Shown here piece by piece: positions 5,351 through 7,433 of a stretch of DNA of 7,433 nt; positions within the stretch are counted from its first letter, which is position 1, and every line of letters begins with the position of its first letter. The notes under the pieces were generated by a model. That model did no database searches. It was not told the origin of the DNA and saw only the letters and a list, made by a program, of their open reading frames with translations. Made by a program: the position numbers and the translations under genes. The DNA comes from Dehalococcoidia bacterium (GTDB taxonomy: Bacteria; Chloroflexota; Dehalococcoidia; Plut-88900). The stretch covers positions 1-7,433 of the forward strand of contig JAAXHX010000555.1 in NCBI GenBank assembly GCA_012270635.1, read 5' to 3'.

Positions 5351-6739
5351 ATGAGGGCCACCGACGCCGCCATCGACTTTATCCACCGGACTAGACTCGA
5401 GGATATCCCGCCCGACGTGCAACACCTCGGCAAACGGGCGATACTGGACACCGTGGGCGTATCCATCGCTGCCGCCAGAGATGAGGCCGTAGCCGTCCTA
5501 TCCGAGACCCTCGCCGGTCGGCAGGGGGCTCCCACCGCCACCGTCATAGGCCGCGACCGCCGCACCGACGCCCTCTCTGCCGCCCTGATCAACGGTGTCC
5601 TGGCCCACGCCCTCGACTTTGACGACGTCAACGATTCCTGCATGGGCCACCCCAGCGCACCCCTGGCCCCCGCTGTCCTGGCCCTGGGAGAGGAGTTGGG
5701 AGCCTCCGGGGCCCGAGTCCTGGAGGCTTTCCTCATCGGCTTCGAGTTGGAGTGCAAGCTTGGGCTCGCCATCGGCAACGCCCACTACGCCAAGGGCTGG
5801 CACGCCACCGCCACTACCGGCACGGTGGCCGCCGCGGCGGCGTGCGCCAAGCTCCTGGGCCTGGACCGGGAGCGCATAGGCATGGCCCTCGGCATCGCTG
5901 CGTCCTCCTCCGCAGGCATGAGGATAAACTTTGGCACCATGACCAAGCCCTTTCATGTCGGTCAGGCCGCCCGAGGCGGCCTCATGGCCGCCCTCCTGGC
6001 ATCCAACGGGTTCACCGCCTCCGCCGACATCCTGGACCACCCCATTGACTACACCCGAGTCTTCGCCGATAAGGATGAAGCCGACTCATCCCGCATCGTC
6101 GGTACGTTGGGCAACCCGTGGGACATCGTTTCCCCTGGACTCGTGGTCAAGAAATACCCCTGCTGCAACAGCACCCACCGCACCATAGACGCCACCTTGT
6201 CCCTCGTCTCCCGACACAGTCCCTCCCCCGCCGAAATCGAAAGCGTCGTCATCACCATGCCTCCCGGCGAGGACATACCCCTTATCTACAGCCGGGCTTC
6301 CACCGGGCTCGAGGGCAAGTTCTCCATGCAGTACTGCGTCGCCTCCGCCATCCTCGACGGCCGGGTGGACCTCCAGACCTTTGAACAGGCCCAGGTCGAC
6401 AGGTCCGAGGTCCAGCGCCTCTCCGCCCTCGTCAAGCTGGAGTACGACGAGGCCCAGGACCCCGTGGTAGTCAACGCCGGCGGCTACGTCGACATCGCCA
6501 TAAACACCGCCAATGGGAACTCGGCGACCCAACGCATCGAGCAGGCCCGCGGCACCCCCGAGCACCCCCTCACCGACGACGAGCTAAACGAAAAGTTCTT
6601 CTCCTGCGCCCGCATAGTCCTGGATGATGCCCAGGTGGAGCGGGCCATCTCCCAGGTCTACGCCCTCCAGGACCTCCCCGACGTCAGGGCCCTTATGTCC
6701 ACCATAGCAACCCCCGCCATGGCCCCGGCCCGGGGCTAG
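5351..6739 (+). CDS. MmgE/PrpD family protein (2-methylcitrate dehydratase / cis-aconitate decarboxylase fold)
   Basis: 462 residues, typical full length. The family includes 2-methylcitrate dehydratase PrpD and the cis-aconitate decarboxylases CadA/IRG1, acting on tricarboxylic or related acids in the cytosol. Many bacterial members have unknown substrates. Seen: LAHALDFDDVND (84-95), GHPSAPLAPAVLALGE (99-114), GWHATATTGT (149-158), MTKPFHVGQAARGG (197-210) and KKYPCCNSTHRTIDA (267-281). His100, His151, Lys199 and His276 correspond by motif to IRG1 active-site residues His103, His159, Lys207 and His277, so an active enzyme is likely. The N-terminal half is the all-helical domain; the C-terminal part is the lid domain. 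No propionate genes (prpB, prpC) lie nearby, so PrpD itself cannot be asserted. ATG has a strong ribosome site and its own promoter. A 6-bp GC inverted repeat (6722-6736) abuts the TAG stop. Confidence 0.93.
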   Translation: MRATDAAIDFIHRTRLEDIPPDVQHLGKRAILDTVGVSIAAARDEAVAVLSETLAGRQGAPTATVIGRDRRTDALSAALINGVLAHALDFDDVNDSCMGHPSAPLAPAVLALGEELGASGARVLEAFLIGFELECKLGLAIGNAHYAKGWHATATTGTVAAAAACAKLLGLDRERIGMALGIAASSSAGMRINFGTMTKPFHVGQAARGGLMAALLASNGFTASADILDHPIDYTRVFADKDEADSSRIVGTLGNPWDIVSPGLVVKKYPCCNSTHRTIDATLSLVSRHSPSPAEIESVVITMPPGEDIPLIYSRASTGLEGKFSMQYCVASAILDGRVDLQTFEQAQVDRSEVQRLSALVKLEYDEAQDPVVVNAGGYVDIAINTANGNSATQRIEQARGTPEHPLTDDELNEKFFSCARIVLDDAQVERAISQVYALQDLPDVRALMSTIATPAMAPARG

Positions 6740-6763
6740 GGGGGGCCAGCTCACCTAGGGGTC

Positions 6764-6830
6764 GGGGCCTGCATGCCGCGGAGGTCGTGCGGCATGTCTG
6801 AGGGGTCATCAACCGCCATTTTCAGGCCCC
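6764..6830 (+). terminator. Nested stem-loop downstream of the MmgE/PrpD gene, possible terminator/insulator
   Basis: CATGCCGC (6772-6779) and GCGGCATG (6789-6796) form a perfect 8-bp stem with a 9-base loop. This hairpin sits directly inside an outer pair, GGGGCCTG (6764-6771) with CAGGCCCC (6823-6830), also perfect. The two stems abut at 6771/6772 and could stack. No T-tract follows except TTTT at about 6819-6822 on the inner side of the outer arm. It lies 25 bp after the stop and about 55 bp before the rRNA promoter, so it may end the upstream transcript. It could also be a structured regulatory RNA or a protein site. Confidence 0.4.
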
Positions 6831-6885
6831 CGGGCCATTGTCCACTCTGTCTCGACACTTGCCGCCCAATGAGCGTTCCATAGGG

Positions 6886-6914
6886 TTGACTAGGGCCCGG
6901 GCGCGTGGTAAATT
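6886..6914 (+). promoter_or_regulatory. rRNA operon promoter
   Basis: TTGACT (6886-6891) and TAAATT (6909-6914) are separated by exactly 17 bases, matching the sigma70 -35 in five of six and the -10 in four of six positions. The start should be near 6920, about 65 nt before mature 16S. The spacer is very GC-rich (GGGCCCGGGCGCG). No A/T-rich UP element is visible upstream. It is the only clear promoter seen before the rRNA in this window. Confidence 0.65.
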
Positions 6915-6928
6915 AGCCAACGCTCGTT

Positions 6929-6941
6929 CGCACTTTAACAA
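6929..6941 (+). promoter_or_regulatory. boxA antitermination site in the rRNA leader
   Basis: CGCACTTTAACAA matches the boxA form TGCTCTTTAACAA in 11 of 13 positions. It is 44-56 nt before the mature 16S end and shortly after the predicted start. boxA recruits NusB/NusE for rRNA antitermination. A weak AAC/GTT mini-stem just upstream (6919-6928) could be a boxB-like element, but it is too short to claim. Confidence 0.6.
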
Positions 6942-6984
6942 CTGAATAGTGGAAGGAAGCCTAGCTAGGTAAGTCAAAGAAAAC
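6942..6984 (+). other. 16S rRNA leader with CCTAGCTAGG palindrome
   Basis: This is transcribed spacer between boxA and mature 16S. It contains a perfect 10-bp palindrome, CCTAGCTAGG (6960-6969), then an A-rich stretch (AAGTCAAAGAAAAC). Leader segments of this kind usually pair with sequence beyond the 16S 3' end to make the RNase III processing stem. That partner is outside the window. Confidence 0.4.
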
Positions 6985-7433
6985 TACATGGCGAGTTTGA
7001 TCCTGGCTCAGGGCGAACGCTGGCGGCGCGCTTTATGCATGCAAGTCGAACGGATCTCTCCGTGAAGCTCCCGGAGGAAACCCGAGTCCAAACCGGAAGC
7101 CCGATTCGTCGGGCGGAAGGGGAGGGCCCGGGCCACCGAAGGGATTGGATCGGATCACAGAGGTTAGTGGCAAACGGCTGAGTAACGCGTAACCAACCTG
7201 TCCCCGTGTGGGGGACAACCTCGAGAAATCGTGGCTAATACCGCATAACATGGCTCTTCGAAGGGAGGGTCATCAAAGGCTCCGGTCGCATGGAGAGGGG
7301 GTTGCGTTCTATCAGGTAGTTGGTGGGGTAACGGCTCACCAAGCCGACGACGGATAGCTGGTCTGAGAGGATGATCAGCCAGACGGGGACTGAGACACGG
7401 CCCCGACTCCTACGGGAGGCAGCAGCAGGGAAT
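6985..7433 (+). rRNA. rrs: 16S ribosomal RNA, 5' part (truncated by window edge)
   Basis: GAGTTTGATCCTGGCTCAG (6993-7011) is the universal 27F site, and ACTCCTACGGGAGGCAGCAG near the right end is the 338/341 site. Counting back to E. coli position 1 puts the mature 5' end at about 6985, within a few bases. Between the sites are GAACGCTGGCGGC, TGCAAGTCGAACGG, GAGTAACGCGTAA, GGCTAATACCGCATAA and GACTGAGACACGGCCC, so the gene is intact here. Sequence signatures point to Chloroflexota, close to Dehalococcoidia: TTATGCATGCAAG, TAGTGGCAAACGG and GATGATCAGCCA. The visible part is about 84 nt longer than the equivalent E. coli region because of V1. Open frames within this stretch are spurious. Confidence 0.97.
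7054..7164 (+). other. Expanded V1 (helix 6) segment of 16S rRNA
   Basis: Between AACGG (ends 7053) and CTGAGTAA (starts 7178) lie 124 nt, against 43 in E. coli. The extra sequence has good internal pairing. TCTCCG (7057-7062) pairs with CGGAGG (7072-7077), including one G-U pair. GCCCGA (7099-7104) and TCGGGC (7109-7114) form a 6-bp stem capped by a TTCG loop. GAGTCCAAACC (7084-7094) pairs with GGATTGGATC (7142-7151) with one bulge and one mismatch. GGCCCGGGCC (7125-7134) is self-complementary. Structured pairing argues for a true helix extension rather than an assembly error. Confidence 0.75.

Noticed and set aside
6722..6736. GCCCCG/CGGGGC inverted repeat at the MmgE/PrpD stop as a terminator
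   Set aside because: It lies inside the coding sequence, has only a 3-base loop, and such GC pairings arise easily at this base composition; noted in the gene entry only.
7033..7251. Minus-strand open frame of 72 codons
   Set aside because: It lies wholly within the 16S rRNA V1-V2 region and is a by-product of high GC content.

Overview
The window reads as part of a GC-rich bacterial chromosome, most likely a member of the Chloroflexota, class Dehalococcoidia in the broad sense, which includes the SAR202-like lineages. The best evidence is the 5' end of a 16S rRNA gene at the right edge. It carries signatures I associate with this group: the GCATGCAAGTCGAACGG start of V1 preceded by a CTTTATGCAT stretch, TAGTGGCAAACGG before GAGTAACGCGTAA, and GATGATCAGCCAGAC further on. 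The gene content agrees: a luciferase-like flavin/F420 oxidoreductase, a D-2-hydroxyacid dehydrogenase and an MmgE/PrpD protein are families often abundant in such genomes. Genus or species cannot be read from this.

Layout, left to right. (1) The 3' part of a luciferase-like monooxygenase gene on the plus strand. (2) A convergent chlorite-dismutase/HemQ-family gene on the minus strand; an inverted repeat covers both stop codons. (3) A 216-bp non-coding stretch with a palindromic GTCATTCCGGC-type repeat and a possible minus-strand promoter. (4) A two-gene minus-strand operon: a D-2-hydroxyacid dehydrogenase, then a large predicted exported or lipid-anchored zinc metallopeptidase of no family I recognise, coupled by an overlapping TTGA stop/start. 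(5) A 143-bp divergent promoter region. (6) An MmgE/PrpD-family gene on the plus strand. (7) A 245-bp spacer holding a nested stem-loop, a sigma70-type rRNA promoter, a boxA antitermination site and the 16S leader. (8) The first ~450 nt of 16S rRNA, with V1 expanded by about 80 nt compared with E. coli.

Taken together, the metabolic genes look like accessory catabolism of small organic acids or oxygenated organics: flavin/F420 monooxygenase, 2-hydroxyacid/2-ketoacid interconversion and a dehydratase/decarboxylase-fold enzyme. They do not form a single pathway that I can name. I do not see a defence system, mobile element, CRISPR array, tRNA or phage gene. The most unusual items are the uncharacterised metallopeptidase, the heme-protein variant lacking the usual distal Arg/Gln, and the structured V1 expansion of the 16S rRNA. 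I see no strong case for an entirely new system.
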